Assembly (NCBI GenBank): GCA_913049845.1 | Contig: CAJWZE010000001.1 | Coordinates: 83,765-141,159, forward strand | Length of the DNA: 57,395 nucleotides | From: an uncultured Cryomorphaceae bacterium | Lineage (GTDB): Bacteria > Bacteroidota > Bacteroidia > Flavobacteriales > Schleiferiaceae | Reading direction: 5' to 3' | Shown: positions 17,447 to 26,477 of the stretch, in pieces | Layout of the letters: every line of letters begins with the position of its first letter | Position numbering within the stretch: position 1 is the stretch's first letter | The notes under the pieces: model-generated | What the model saw: the letters and a program-made list of their open reading frames with translations, nothing else | What the model was told of the DNA's origin: nothing | Databases searched by the model: none | Translations under genes and position numbers: made by a program

Positions 17447-18961
17447 TCAATGATCGATTCTAATTGATTCATGTACATCGGCTTCGATCCAGCCCTTACT
17501 CGAGTTAATTCCTTTTTTCCACTGCTGGCGCAAGAGGGTAAAATCACTATCAGCAGGGGTAAACTTTTGGTCTATTGCTGCCAATTCTTTTAGCTCATCT
17601 AATCCGGACCAAATACCGGTACCTAAACCAGCCAATAGCGCTGCGCCGAGTGCTGTACTTTCTGTTTCCATTGGTCTAATAACGAGACATCCAAGCAGGT
17701 CACTTTGAATTTGCATCATGGTATCGTTGGTACTTGCTCCTCCGTCCACCTTAATAGATTTAAGATTTTCGCCCATATCCTTGGCCATCGCCTCTAGTAC
17801 ATCTGCGGTGCTCAAGGCGATCGACTCTAATGCTGCATAAGCAATGTGTGAGGTATTCGTTCCGCGGGTGATTCCCATGATGGCGCCGCGGGCGTAGCTG
17901 TCCCAATGCGGTGCGCCCAATCCGGTGAGAGCGGGGATGATGGTAATGCCGCCATTGTTTTTTTCTTGAAGGGCCAATTCTTCTACATCGGCGCTCTTTT
18001 CGAACAAGCCCATGCCATCGCGCAACCATTGCACCAAGGAACCTGCAACGTATACAGATCCTTCGAGTGCATAGGTAAGTTTTCCGTCTATTTGCCAAGC
18101 AACGGTACTCAACATTTTATTGGTACTACGAACGATTTGATCACCCGTATTTGACATGGCAAAACAACCGGTTCCGTAGGTATTCTTTGCCTCGCCAATA
18201 CTAAAGCAGAGCTGCCCAAAAAGTGCTGCTTGCTGGTCGCCGGCGATGCCTGAAATAGGCACTGTAGCACCAAATACCCCTTCATCAGTGGTGGCCAAAT
18301 TTCCGCTGCTATTTACCACTTCGGGAAGTATGGCTATCGGTACCTGAAAGAGATCGCAGAGTTCTTGGTCCCAGCCACCGTGATTGATGTTGTAGAGCAT
18401 CGTTCGGCTGGCATTGGACGCATCTGTGATGTGGCTTGCTCCTCCTGTGAGTTTATAGATGAGCCAGGAATCTACTGTTCCAAAACAAAGCTCGCCTCGC
18501 GCTGCGCGCTCGGCAGCGCCTTCCACCTTGTGTAGAATCCAGCGGATCTTGCTTGCAGAGAAATAGGCGTCTACAATTAGTCCCGTTTTTTTTGCGACTA
18601 TAGCAACAGTTTCGTTCGAGAGCGAGCTGCAATAGTTCGAGGTGCGGCGGTCTTGCCAGACGATGGTATTGTAGATGGGTTCACCGGTCACGCGGTCCCA
18701 AATGATGGTGGTCTCACGCTGGTTAGTGATACCAATAGCTGAAATATCAGTGGCCTTAATTTTTGCTGCTTTCAAGGCAGCAGTGATGGCTTTTTGCTGG
18801 GTGGCCCAGATTTCATTCGCATCTTGCTCGACCCAGGAATTATCCGGGAAATGCTGTGTGAATTCGAATTGCCCTAAGCCTATTTTTTTAGTGTCTTTAT
18901 CAAAAACGATGGCACGCGAAGAAGTGGTGCCCGCGTCAATGGCGAGTATATATGGGACCAT
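17447..18961 (-). CDS. glpK: Glycerol kinase
   Basis: ATP-dependent phosphorylation of glycerol to sn-glycerol 3-phosphate in the cytoplasm. 504 residues from the ATG at 18961, matching the usual ~500; the frame continues upstream to 19027 but those 22 residues have no homologous counterpart in the family. FGGY-kinase motifs are clear: phosphate-1 loop ILAIDAGTTSSRAIVFD at the N-terminus, TNQRETTIIWD with the glycerol-binding Arg-Glu, the GIAGDQQAALFGQ phosphate-2 region, and the adenosine motif KSIKVDGGASTNDTMMQ. It is divergent from glpF, with which it forms the glycerol uptake unit. No glpD is visible nearby. Confidence 0.96.
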   Translation of the reverse strand: MVPYILAIDAGTTSSRAIVFDKDTKKIGLGQFEFTQHFPDNSWVEQDANEIWATQQKAITAALKAAKIKATDISAIGITNQRETTIIWDRVTGEPIYNTIVWQDRRTSNYCSSLSNETVAIVAKKTGLIVDAYFSASKIRWILHKVEGAAERAARGELCFGTVDSWLIYKLTGGASHITDASNASRTMLYNINHGGWDQELCDLFQVPIAILPEVVNSSGNLATTDEGVFGATVPISGIAGDQQAALFGQLCFSIGEAKNTYGTGCFAMSNTGDQIVRSTNKMLSTVAWQIDGKLTYALEGSVYVAGSLVQWLRDGMGLFEKSADVEELALQEKNNGGITIIPALTGLGAPHWDSYARGAIMGITRGTNTSHIAYAALESIALSTADVLEAMAKDMGENLKSIKVDGGASTNDTMMQIQSDLLGCLVIRPMETESTALGAALLAGLGTGIWSGLDELKELAAIDQKFTPADSDFTLLRQQWKKGINSSKGWIEADVHESIRIDH

Positions 18962-19066
18962 AGATGTCTTTGTGTTACTGCCTCCAATATATGGAGAATG
19001 CGAGATGAAAAGGTGCTTTGACCCCATAAATCCTTACCTTAGTCACGAACGAAACATACAACAATC
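18962..19066. promoter_or_regulatory. glpK-glpF divergent promoter region
   Basis: 105-base intergenic region. Toward glpF there is TACCTTAG about 24 bases before the ATG, preceded by TTTG (spacing 14, shorter than ideal). Toward glpK the - strand has TATATTGG about 26 bases before its ATG. Both resemble TAnnTTTG with one or two changes. No clear operator palindrome was found. Confidence 0.4.
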
Positions 19067-19816
19067 ATGAGCGCATTCTGGGCAGAATTTGTCGGAACTT
19101 TTCTATTAATTTTTATCGGGAATGGTGTTGTTTCCAACATGAAACTTAAAAGTACAAAGGCGAGTGGTGATCCAGGTTCGTGGATCATGATTACCTCTGC
19201 TTGGGGCTTTGCCGTGTTTGTGGGAGTTGTTATTGCAGGACCTTACAGCGGTGCACATTTGAACCCAGTAGTGACCTTGGCTCTATGGTTGGACGGAGCA
19301 CTAGACGGTTCCCAAATAGGCGTCTATATGTTGGCACAACTTTTAGGTGCGGCCGCCGGTACTACGACTAATTACATTTTTCATAAAACGCATTACGATA
19401 TCACCGAAGATGCAGCGTCTATCAGAGGGACTTTTTGTACGTCCCCAGCCATTAAAAGTACGTGGAACAATTTCTTCAGTGAGCTTGCTGGTTCATTCGT
19501 ACTGATGTTTGTCATCTTTTATATTGCGGACGGTGCCTTTGAAATGGCCGGCGAAGAAATCCCTGTAGGATTGGGTAGCGTAGGCGCCTTGCCAGTCGCT
19601 ATTCTCATATGGGTCATTGGTTTAGGATTGGGTGGAACGACGGGTTACGCCATCAATCCGGCGCGCGATTTAGGTCCGCGCATTATGCACCAGGTGTTGC
19701 CTATAAAGAATAAGATGGATTCGGGTTGGGACTATGCATGGATTCCTGTTATCGCACCACTTTGTGGAAGCGCTTTAGCTTATGCTGTAAAAGAGCTTTT
19801 ATTGACTACGATTTAG
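19067..19816 (+). CDS. glpF: Glycerol uptake facilitator (aquaglyceroporin, MIP family)
   Basis: 249-residue channel with six transmembrane helices and two half-helix motifs. The second motif is NPARD (residues 197-201); the Asp after the selectivity Arg is characteristic of glycerol-conducting members. The first motif is NPV rather than NPA (GAHLNPVVTLAL, residues 66-68), a known but less common variant. It lets glycerol diffuse through the inner membrane so that GlpK, encoded divergently, can trap it by phosphorylation. The downstream sulfotransferase gene starts 24 bases after the stop but seems to have its own promoter. Confidence 0.95.
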   Translation: MSAFWAEFVGTFLLIFIGNGVVSNMKLKSTKASGDPGSWIMITSAWGFAVFVGVVIAGPYSGAHLNPVVTLALWLDGALDGSQIGVYMLAQLLGAAAGTTTNYIFHKTHYDITEDAASIRGTFCTSPAIKSTWNNFFSELAGSFVLMFVIFYIADGAFEMAGEEIPVGLGSVGALPVAILIWVIGLGLGGTTGYAINPARDLGPRIMHQVLPIKNKMDSGWDYAWIPVIAPLCGSALAYAVKELLLTTI

Positions 19817-19826
19817 AAATCTCGGG

Positions 19827-19834
19827 TTAATTTG
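19827..19834 (+). promoter_or_regulatory. -7-like element before the third sulfotransferase gene
   Basis: TTAATTTG followed by CACCC lies 5 bases before the ATG at 19840. It resembles the TAnnTTTG element, but would give an almost leaderless transcript, so it may be coincidental. Confidence 0.3.
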
Positions 19835-19839
19835 CACCC

Positions 19840-20682
19840 ATGCAAGAACGTTTTCCAAATCTCATCATTGGCGGTGCCCCGAAGTGTGGGACCAGTAGCC
19901 TGTATTTTTGGTTGAGTGCTCATCCAGAGGTCTTTAGTTCGCCCAAGAAAGAAACCTTTTTCTACGCGGATAAGGTTAATCGATTTAATGCTATAGCAAA
20001 TGTACATGAGCATGAATTGGACGCGTATTTACAGTTTTTTAAACACGCTGGTGATGCGAAGATTCGCCTTGAAGCTACGGCGCATTATCTGTACGAGGAG
20101 CAGGCTTTAAAAGCGTTTTCAGAGGCTCCGGTTCCGCCTAAGATAATCTTCTTATTTCGCGAGCCGTCCAAGCAGATGTATAGTCATTATAAGATGGAGA
20201 AGTACCGAACTAAGCGTGTGGATATGCCGTTGGAGGAGTACATCAAGCTTCCCAAGATTGACATGTATGTAGATTATACCACGTACTTGAAAAAATGGGT
20301 AGCAGCTATGCCCGAAGGTTATGTGCGTATATGGTCCTTTGAAGATTTGATGTCGCGCAAGGTAGATGTGATGCAGGAAATAGCAGAATATTTGGGTATT
20401 GACCCTTCCTTTTACACCGATTTTGATTTCGAGCACCGCAACGAGAGTGTGGCCATTCGCAGTGGCGCATTGCATCAGTTGGGACTGCTCCTGCAGCCGC
20501 TTATTCCGCATTTTATTCAAAAAATGTTGCTTCCTGTATACATAAGACTCAATAGTGGAGGTCGTGTACCAGACAACGAGGCCGATGCGCCTATAATCTC
20601 AGCGTTTAAGAGCGATCATGCACAAGTGGGTGCTGATCTGAAAGCACTCTTCCCAGAGATTCGTCTCGAGAAGTGGAGATAA
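19840..20682 (+). CDS. Sulfotransferase domain protein
   Basis: 280 residues. The 5'-phosphosulfate loop is LIIGGAPKCGTSSLYFWL (residues ~8-25), followed by the heparan/glycan sulfotransferase-like segment HPEVFSSPKKETFFY in which the Lys-Lys-Glu stretch is typical. The 3'-phosphate region is IIFLFREPSKQMYSHY (about residues 104-119). This puts it in the Sulfotransfer_1 group acting on glycans or similar hydroxylated acceptors with PAPS. It lies on the other strand from the sulfotransferases at 12521 and 14061 and is separated from them by the glp genes. The acceptor is unknown. Confidence 0.87.
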   Translation: MQERFPNLIIGGAPKCGTSSLYFWLSAHPEVFSSPKKETFFYADKVNRFNAIANVHEHELDAYLQFFKHAGDAKIRLEATAHYLYEEQALKAFSEAPVPPKIIFLFREPSKQMYSHYKMEKYRTKRVDMPLEEYIKLPKIDMYVDYTTYLKKWVAAMPEGYVRIWSFEDLMSRKVDVMQEIAEYLGIDPSFYTDFDFEHRNESVAIRSGALHQLGLLLQPLIPHFIQKMLLPVYIRLNSGGRVPDNEADAPIISAFKSDHAQVGADLKALFPEIRLEKWR

Positions 20683-20977
20683 TGGTACATTCTGTGGCTA
20701 ATTGGTATAGAACTCCCTTCGAACAATCATCCCCTTTTTGCTTATTGACTTTACAACCCAGAGTCAATCAGCAGGTAAGAACACAATAACCTATTTATCT
20801 GAATTCTCTGAATTGTAGTTAGAATCTATGTTCCAGCTACCGGTCAGTCGACCGTTATTGTTGTTATTGCCAGTTCCCTCGGACTGGCAAATGTTCACGA
20901 TTGGAACATTGTTGTCCGTAAACCAGCATTAAGAAGAAAAGAGCAAGAATTGGAATAATATTTACGACATTTAGGGT
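20683..20977. other. Non-coding spacer rich in inverted repeats
   Basis: 295 bases without a convincing ORF. It contains a 7-bp inverted repeat with 11-base loop (ATTGACT/AGTCAAT, 20744-20768) and the three-way junction at 20828-20909. The first hairpin could be a weak terminator for the sulfotransferase gene, although it lacks a T-run. No good TAnnTTTG promoter was found; TAATATTTA at 20956-20964 is the nearest candidate for the nuclease gene. Confidence 0.6.
20828..20909 (+). ncRNA. Candidate structured RNA: closed three-way junction upstream of nuclease gene
   Basis: An outer perfect 8-bp stem (ATGTTCCA 20828-20835 with TGGAACAT 20902-20909) encloses two further perfect hairpins: CGGTC/GACCG at 20841-20854 (5 bp, 4-base loop) and TTGCCAGT/ACTGGCAA at 20867-20890 (8 bp, 8-base loop). 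An alternative local stem AATGTTC/GAACATT (20890-20910) competes with the outer one, so two mutually exclusive folds are possible. It ends 68 bases before the endonuclease ATG, where a 5' UTR element or a small RNA could sit. No known RNA family is recognised; transcription and strand are inferred. Confidence 0.4.
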
Positions 20978-22042
20978 ATGAAATTGAACAACAGATTCAC
21001 CCTATTCCTTTTTGGTCTTCTCTTAAGCATTGCTGCTTCGGCACAACCTTTAACTTACTATCAGGACGCTTGGAATGAAGATGGCGACGATCTCCGGGAG
21101 GAATTGTATGACATAATTCGAGTGCACACTAAACTACCGTATTCTTCTTCCTCTACAGATACATGGGATGTTTTGAAAGCATCTGATGTCGACCCTTCAA
21201 ATTCCTCAAATGTCCTTTTAGTATACGCAGGTATTTCTGTCAACGGTCCGCAAGAATACAATAGTGGCCAAGGCTGGAATCGCGAGCACGTTTGGCCGCG
21301 TTCATTGGGTGGTTTCGGAACGAGCGCCGGGGTTGGAACAGATGTACACAACCTCAAGCCGGCAACGATATCTCTTAACTCGACACGTTCGAACCACGAG
21401 TATGACGAGCTCGGTGCAGGTGGTAATGCCGTGAACTACAACGGCAATGCAACGGGAAACAGATTGAATGCAAGTGCCGGCATCTTTGAGCCGCGCGATA
21501 ATATTAAAGGCGATCTAGCTCGTATTATCATGTATATGGACCTTCGCTACGAGGGCCAACAAGGCGAACCGGATCTAGTGATGCGTGAAGCCTTGAACTC
21601 TGGTGGGAATACTTTTGCTGTGATGTCCACACTGATAGATTGGCATTTCCAGGATACGGTGGATCAATTTGAATTGGCCCGCAATGACGCCATTCATAAT
21701 ATGCAGGGCAACCGTAATCCATTTATCGATCATCCAGAGCTTGTTCATTATGTCTATGGAGATTCTGTGGGCGTTGCTTGGAATCCATTAATGGACGTCA
21801 TCGTTATCGAACGCGGCTTGGCAGAACCTATCAAATATTATCCGAATCCCGCAGATACAGAATTGCACCTTGAAACCCCTTTTGCAGGGATCGCACATCT
21901 TACCTCACCAGATGGAAAGTGTTTTGAGTTTAAACACATTCTAGGCACCAACCGCATCGATCTTAGTCACCTGCCGCCCGGCCAATATACTCTAGGCTTC
22001 AGCGACGACGATACCAAAGAGAAAGTACTGATTGTGCATTAG
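20978..22042 (+). CDS. Secreted endonuclease I family nuclease with T9SS sorting domain
   Basis: 354 residues: signal peptide (FLFGLLLSIAASAQ), an endonuclease I (EndA/NucM-like, HNH/beta-beta-alpha metal) domain at about 20-260, and a T9SS type A sorting domain (IKYYPNPADTELHLETPF, about 285-354). The active-site region is NREHVWPRSLGG (general-base His in REHVWP) followed by DVHNLKP and S-T-R-S-N-H-E-Y-D. Such enzymes cut DNA and sometimes RNA to short products; this one is exported and probably released or surface bound, for nutrient scavenging or clearing extracellular DNA. It stands alone between the structured spacer and a strong terminator. Confidence 0.92.
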   Translation: MKLNNRFTLFLFGLLLSIAASAQPLTYYQDAWNEDGDDLREELYDIIRVHTKLPYSSSSTDTWDVLKASDVDPSNSSNVLLVYAGISVNGPQEYNSGQGWNREHVWPRSLGGFGTSAGVGTDVHNLKPATISLNSTRSNHEYDELGAGGNAVNYNGNATGNRLNASAGIFEPRDNIKGDLARIIMYMDLRYEGQQGEPDLVMREALNSGGNTFAVMSTLIDWHFQDTVDQFELARNDAIHNMQGNRNPFIDHPELVHYVYGDSVGVAWNPLMDVIVIERGLAEPIKYYPNPADTELHLETPFAGIAHLTSPDGKCFEFKHILGTNRIDLSHLPPGQYTLGFSDDDTKEKVLIVH

Positions 22043-22064
22043 CATACGGCATAAAAATTAGATG

Positions 22065-22106
22065 AAAACAAACACCCCCGGCGCGCAGCGCCAGGGGTGT
22101 TTGTTT
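22065..22106. terminator. Strong bidirectional terminator between nuclease and yqeY
   Basis: Perfect 13-bp outer stem AAACAAACACCCC (22066-22078) with GGGGTGTTTGTTT (22094-22106), continued after one mismatch by GGCGC/GCGCC around a 3-base loop. A/T-rich feet on both sides let it serve the convergent genes ending at 22042 (+) and 22126 (-). Confidence 0.92.
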
Positions 22107-22125
22107 ATAACCTATTTCTGTAATT

Positions 22126-22572
22126 CTAGCTCAACAGCTTGCGAACAATTCCGCTGATAACCTTACCGTCCGCTTGGCCGGCCATAGCGCCGGTGGCTTG
22201 CTCCATAACCTTACCCATGTCCGCCATAGACGAAGCACCAGTTGCAGCAATGATCTCTTTTACTTTGGCCTCTATGACTTCTTCGCTGAGCATATCAGGG
22301 AGGTAGCGCTCGATAATTTTGATTTGTGCCTCTTCCGGTTCAGCGAGATCTTCACGTCCCTGCTCGCGGAAGATGATTGCACTTTCGACGCGTTGCTTGC
22401 GCAGCTTCGTCAAGAGTTTTAGTTCATCAGCGCCTGTCATTTCTTTGGCTCCCGCCGCAGTTTTCTCATTGAGTAGGGCTGTTTTGATGGCACGGAGTGC
22501 TTCCAGGGCCACTTTATCTTTCGCTTTCATTGCGGTCTTAAGGTCCGCCGTGATTTGTGCTTCTAACGCCAT
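22126..22572 (-). CDS. yqeY: GatB/YqeY domain protein
   Basis: 148 residues, the full length of the stand-alone YqeY family: helical N-terminal part (LEAQITADLKTAMKAKDKVALEALRAIKTAL) and the C-terminal GatB-tail-like part (YLPDMLSEEVIEAKVKEII...MGKVMEQATGAMAGQADGK, with the conserved G-K-V-M and D-G-K). This domain resembles the tRNA-interacting tail of the GatB amidotransferase, but the function of the free protein is not settled. It follows ftsZ with one base between them and ends the dcw transcript in front of a strong terminator. Confidence 0.92.
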   Translation of the reverse strand: MALEAQITADLKTAMKAKDKVALEALRAIKTALLNEKTAAGAKEMTGADELKLLTKLRKQRVESAIIFREQGREDLAEPEEAQIKIIERYLPDMLSEEVIEAKVKEIIAATGASSMADMGKVMEQATGAMAGQADGKVISGIVRKLLS

Positions 22573-22573
22573 A

Positions 22574-25102
22574 TTAATCTACGTTGTCGTGTAAGAATGA
22601 ATTATTTGTTCTGAGATTTCCTTCAGCATCAACGCCTATGTTCGAAGGTTGTTCGTCGGACTTGTGGTCCATACCTACATCCAGACCTTGACGCATGTAT
22701 GCTGGAATGCGCTCCGCCTCATCGATCTGATGAGCACTCTTGAACTGGTATTGGTAGCTGGATAAACGCGAGATACGCTCCTTCACCTTTTTAGGGAAAT
22801 CTCCTGCATTAGCAGCTTTTAACGCAGATATAGGAAGGTCCATATCGTTAACGCCTGGAAGTGATTCTTCAACAGGTGCTTCGATCTGCTCCGAAGCTCG
22901 AACTTTTAACTGAAGCGTAAAGTCTTCTTCCTTTGTTTCTCCTGCCTCTATTTCATGGCTGTTAAACTTTGTTGATGGGGCTTGAAAGCTATTATCAATA
23001 CTGTCGTGTTGCGCTTTTCCTTTGAGGCCAGGAACATCGTTTAGGCTCAAATCAAATGCTTCATATGAAGTTTCTGAAGTGGCAGTTTTAGGAACCTGTG
23101 GTTCTGGTCGTTCGCTCGCCTCAATCTCTTCAAGGTTTAGTGCGAAACCGTCACCTTCGATATCCTCAAGGGTAAACGTCGAGGTTGCTTGGGCAGGTGC
23201 TTGCTCTTCAAATGCTGTATCATGCGATTCTTGATTTTTTAACATGCCTAGTGGTCGCTCCAACGGTGGAGGCACTGGGGCTTCAAACTCAACATCAACC
23301 TCTGGCACTGTATCAGGTGCTTCAGGTTCTTCTTCTACTTCATCTACTATTACGAGTTCAATCTCTTCCTCTTCCGGTTCTATGGCCTGTGAAAATAAAT
23401 CCCAAGCAGGTACTTCAAGGCCGCCTTGAGGCTCATCAGTTTTTTCATATGTTTCTAGAACATCACCTCTTTCTTCAAGTTCATCTACTACGGTATGTAT
23501 AACAGGAAGGGTGTCCTCAGTTTCCGCGATCATTTCAGGTACTTTTTCCTGTGCCTCTTCAGTTTGAACAAGCTGGGGTTCGTCAGCCAAGTCTTCAGCG
23601 ACTCTATTCTCTTCAACGAGCTCATTTTCCATATCCCATTCAAGGATATGTACCATTGGCTGCTCGTCCTCGAATTCTTGTCCTTGAAGGCTAGATTCAA
23701 AGATGGCTTTGTCTTCTTCAGGGATTCGAGGAAAACCAGCTCTAAGGTCATCTTCTATTAGTCCTTCTCTGTAAGGCGAAACTTCACTTTCTTCTCTGAT
23801 TTGGTCGATTTGAATCGCTGCTCCGTCTACTACTGTATTTACTTCAGCCGCTGCTTCTTGTTTGGTTTCAGCGTTGATCTCCGATGCTTCGTCAGCCGGG
23901 AGTTCTTCCTCCTTTTCTGTTTTGAAGTGAGGTGTTTCTTCTTCTTCGAAATCGCCAAGGTCCGTGATAACTCGATCCTCTGGTTCTTCCTGTTTTTCTG
24001 CAGCCGGCTCTTCAGGGGTTTCAAAGACCTTGTCCTGTGGTCGAGCAACTATAATGGGCTCTTCCTTCTTCTCGTCCAAGGTGTGTATTACCATTTCTGG
24101 TACATCTGTTGCCAGGACTTGTTTACCAGTAGGGAATCCTGTCGCAATAATGGTACAAGTGATTTCACTTCCATCTTCTTGTTGACCTCCAATACCCATA
24201 ATGACATTGGCATTACCGCCCGCCTCACGTTGTATGTGGTCTGTAATTTCACCAATTTCGTCAATGGTAATCTCGTGCATTTCTCCTCCCGAAGTAAGTA
24301 GCAATAAGATGTTCTTTGCACCCTTTATGTGGTTGTCGTTGAGCAGCGGTGAATCTAGTGCTGCTCTGATGGCCAATGCAGCACGCTCCTCACCGTCGGC
24401 AGTTCCTGTTCCAAATAGGGCTGAACCGCTATTTTCTAAAACGGTTTTTGCATCGCGCAAGTCAATGTTTTGTGTGTAGTGGTTGGTGATGACTTCGGCA
24501 ATACCCTTTGCTGCTACAGCCAATACTTCGTCGGCTTTGCTAAATGCGTTGCGGAACCCAAGGTCACCATAGACTTGGCGCAATTTATCATTGTTGATGA
24601 CGATAAGGCTGTCTACACATTCACGCATTGCTTTGATACCAACCTCTGCTTGAGTTGCACGAATGTTGCCCTCAAACGAGAATGGCGAGGTGATGATACC
24701 TACTGTTAGGATTCCCATGTCCTTGGCTGCTTTTGCAATTACAGGAGCTGCTCCTGTTCCTGTACCGCCGCCCATACCTGCGGTAACGAAACACATCTTT
24801 GTGCCGTTTTCAAGCATTTTAGTGATTTCGGTAATACTTTCTTGTGCCGCTTGGTGACCAATCTCTGGATCTGCACCAGCACCCAACCCTTCGGTCAGGG
24901 AAGCGCCCAACTGCACCTTATTAGGTACGGGGCTGTTGTACAAGGCTTGAGCATCGGTGTTGCAAACGATGAAGTCTACGCCGTTGACACCAACATGGGT
25001 CATATGGTTGACAGCATTTGAGCCTCCACCGCCAACTCCAATTACTTTGATCACGGAGCTGCGGTTTTTAGGAAGGTTGAATTGAATTCCGTCTTCAATC
25101 AT
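22574..25102 (-). CDS. ftsZ: Cell division protein FtsZ with very long acidic linker
   Basis: Tubulin-like GTPase that polymerises into the Z ring. 842 residues. The GTPase core occupies about 1-320 ([15 protein letters not shown], the tubulin signature [10 protein letters not shown] near residue 110, [12 protein letters not shown]7 loop ADEVL). Then comes an intrinsically disordered, Glu-rich linker of roughly 460 residues. Near the end is [13 protein letters not shown], which corresponds to the conserved C-terminal peptide that binds FtsA, followed by a flavobacterial tail ending in SFLHDNVD. Many members of this order have FtsZ of about 600-700 residues from memory, so the linker is unusually long here. 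It is encoded 7 bases after ftsA. Confidence 0.97.
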   Translation of the reverse strand: MIEDGIQFNLPKNRSSVIKVIGVGGGGSNAVNHMTHVGVNGVDFIVCNTDAQALYNSPVPNKVQLGASLTEGLGAGADPEIGHQAAQESITEITKMLENGTKMCFVTAGMGGGTGTGAAPVIAKAAKDMGILTVGIITSPFSFEGNIRATQAEVGIKAMRECVDSLIVINNDKLRQVYGDLGFRNAFSKADEVLAVAAKGIAEVITNHYTQNIDLRDAKTVLENSGSALFGTGTADGEERAALAIRAALDSPLLNDNHIKGAKNILLLLTSGGEMHEITIDEIGEITDHIQREAGGNANVIMGIGGQQEDGSEITCTIIATGFPTGKQVLATDVPEMVIHTLDEKKEEPIIVARPQDKVFETPEEPAAEKQEEPEDRVITDLGDFEEEETPHFKTEKEEELPADEASEINAETKQEAAAEVNTVVDGAAIQIDQIREESEVSPYREGLIEDDLRAGFPRIPEEDKAIFESSLQGQEFEDEQPMVHILEWDMENELVEENRVAEDLADEPQLVQTEEAQEKVPEMIAETEDTLPVIHTVVDELEERGDVLETYEKTDEPQGGLEVPAWDLFSQAIEPEEEEIELVIVDEVEEEPEAPDTVPEVDVEFEAPVPPPLERPLGMLKNQESHDTAFEEQAPAQATSTFTLEDIEGDGFALNLEEIEASERPEPQVPKTATSETSYEAFDLSLNDVPGLKGKAQHDSIDNSFQAPSTKFNSHEIEAGETKEEDFTLQLKVRASEQIEAPVEESLPGVNDMDLPISALKAANAGDFPKKVKERISRLSSYQYQFKSAHQIDEAERIPAYMRQGLDVGMDHKSDEQPSNIGVDAEGNLRTNNSFLHDNVD

Positions 25103-25109
25103 GGTGTTG

Positions 25110-26477
25110 TTATTCTATATCGTCGTCTTCTAACCATTGTTTTATACCGCTTACAAAGCCTTTCCAAATAGGGTCTTTGCGAGGTTTCGCTTTTGTTGAA
25201 CCTTCCTGTTCCGGAGCCCCTTCTTCAAGCACTGCTTCTTGTGCAGCCTCTTCAGGTGCACTTTCAGATTCTGGAAGTACAATCTCGTTCGGATCGTAGG
25301 CCATAGGCTCCATAGTCTCTGCCAGTGCCATGGAGAGCAGACCTATAGAGGTTGCGTACACAGGCGAGGCCAATTCTTTTTGATAGCCGCTCGCGAGGTG
25401 CTCATTAGGGTACCCAATACGTGTGGACATGCCTGTGAGGTACTCGACTAATTGACCCATGTGCTTCAATTGCGATCCACCACCCGTCACGACTATACCT
25501 GCAATCAATTTCTTGCGTGGATCGTTCTGCTGGTAATTGCTGATCTCGCTAACTACGCTTTCGATGATCTCTTTCACTCTCGCATTGATGATCTTTGAAA
25601 GGGTCTTTAGGCTAATTTCTTTCGGTGCACGTCCACGTAAACCAGGAATGCTGACTATCTCATTGTCCTTGTTCTCTCCTGGCCATGCAGAGCCAAATTT
25701 CACTTTTAAAAGCTCGGCTTGCTTTTCGATAATCTCGCAGCCCTCTTTGATATCCTCGGTAATTACCTTACCGCCAAATGGGATTACTGCAGTGTGGCGA
25801 ATGATACCGTCTTTGAAGATGGCAATATCTGTGGTGCCTCCACCAATATCGACTAATACTACTCCGGCATCTTTTTCATCATCACCCAATACAGAATCTG
25901 AGGAGGCAAGCGGCTCCAAGGTGATATCCCCAACTTTAAGCTCGCTCTGTTCCACACAGCGCGCGATATTTTTGATGGAAGCAATCTGACCGACAACAAT
26001 GTGGAAATTGGCCTCAAGACGCGAGCCGTACATCCCGCGAGGGTTGATGATATTGCTGTCCCCGTCTACACGGTATTCTTGTGGTAGTGCATGAAGAATT
26101 TGCTCTCCAGGCATCATTACGAGATTGTTCACGTTTTTCTTGAGCGCTTCTAGATCCGTAACATCAATAATGGCTTCGGCATCGTCGCGTATGATGTAAT
26201 CTGAGTGCTGCATAGAGCGAATGTGCTGACCGGCTATACCTACCATCACCTCAGTAATTTTAAGCCCCGAAGCTTCTTCTGCCGTCTTTACAGCAGCTTG
26301 AATACTTTCGATAGTCAAGGTGATATTGGCTACAACGCCGCGCTGAACGCCAAGGCTCTTACTCTTTCCGATGCCTAGAATGTCTATTTTTCCGTGCTCG
26401 TCCAATCGGCCTACAACGGCAACAATTTTTGTTGTTCCGATGTCCAATCCGACGGCTAATGGGGCATGTTGTGTCAT
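25110..26477 (-). CDS. ftsA: Cell division protein FtsA
   Basis: Actin-like ATPase that links FtsZ filaments to the membrane and recruits later division proteins. 455 residues with the phosphate-1 motif VGLDIGTTKIVAVVG, a 1C-type region (residues ~85-165), the phosphate-2 motif VVLVDIGGGTTDIAIF and adenosine motif IVVTGGGSQLKHMG. The C-terminus has an acidic, low-complexity spacer (PEEAAQEAVLEEGAPEQEG) and then the membrane-targeting amphipathic helix (FVSGIKQWLEDDDIE). The start overlaps the ftsQ stop by 4 bases. Confidence 0.96.
   Translation of the reverse strand: MTQHAPLAVGLDIGTTKIVAVVGRLDEHGKIDILGIGKSKSLGVQRGVVANITLTIESIQAAVKTAEEASGLKITEVMVGIAGQHIRSMQHSDYIIRDDAEAIIDVTDLEALKKNVNNLVMMPGEQILHALPQEYRVDGDSNIINPRGMYGSRLEANFHIVVGQIASIKNIARCVEQSELKVGDITLEPLASSDSVLGDDEKDAGVVLVDIGGGTTDIAIFKDGIIRHTAVIPFGGKVITEDIKEGCEIIEKQAELLKVKFGSAWPGENKDNEIVSIPGLRGRAPKEISLKTLSKIINARVKEIIESVVSEISNYQQNDPRKKLIAGIVVTGGGSQLKHMGQLVEYLTGMSTRIGYPNEHLASGYQKELASPVYATSIGLLSMALAETMEPMAYDPNEIVLPESESAPEEAAQEAVLEEGAPEQEGSTKAKPRKDPIWKGFVSGIKQWLEDDDIE

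Noticed and set aside
18962-19027. N-terminal extension of glpK to 19027
   Set aside because: The extra 22 residues run over the promoter region and are absent from the usual ~500-residue enzyme; the ATG at 18961 starts directly before the conserved ILAIDAGTTS motif.
23801-24301. 166-codon ORF on the + strand inside ftsZ
   Set aside because: It is antisense to the Glu-rich linker of ftsZ; reverse complement of GAA/GAG codons gives a Phe/Leu/Ser-rich frame with no family pattern. The other long antisense frames at 23185-23761 arise in the same way.
25537-25989. 150-codon ORF on the + strand opposite ftsA
   Set aside because: Shadow of the conserved FtsA ATPase core; no similarity to a known protein can be seen.
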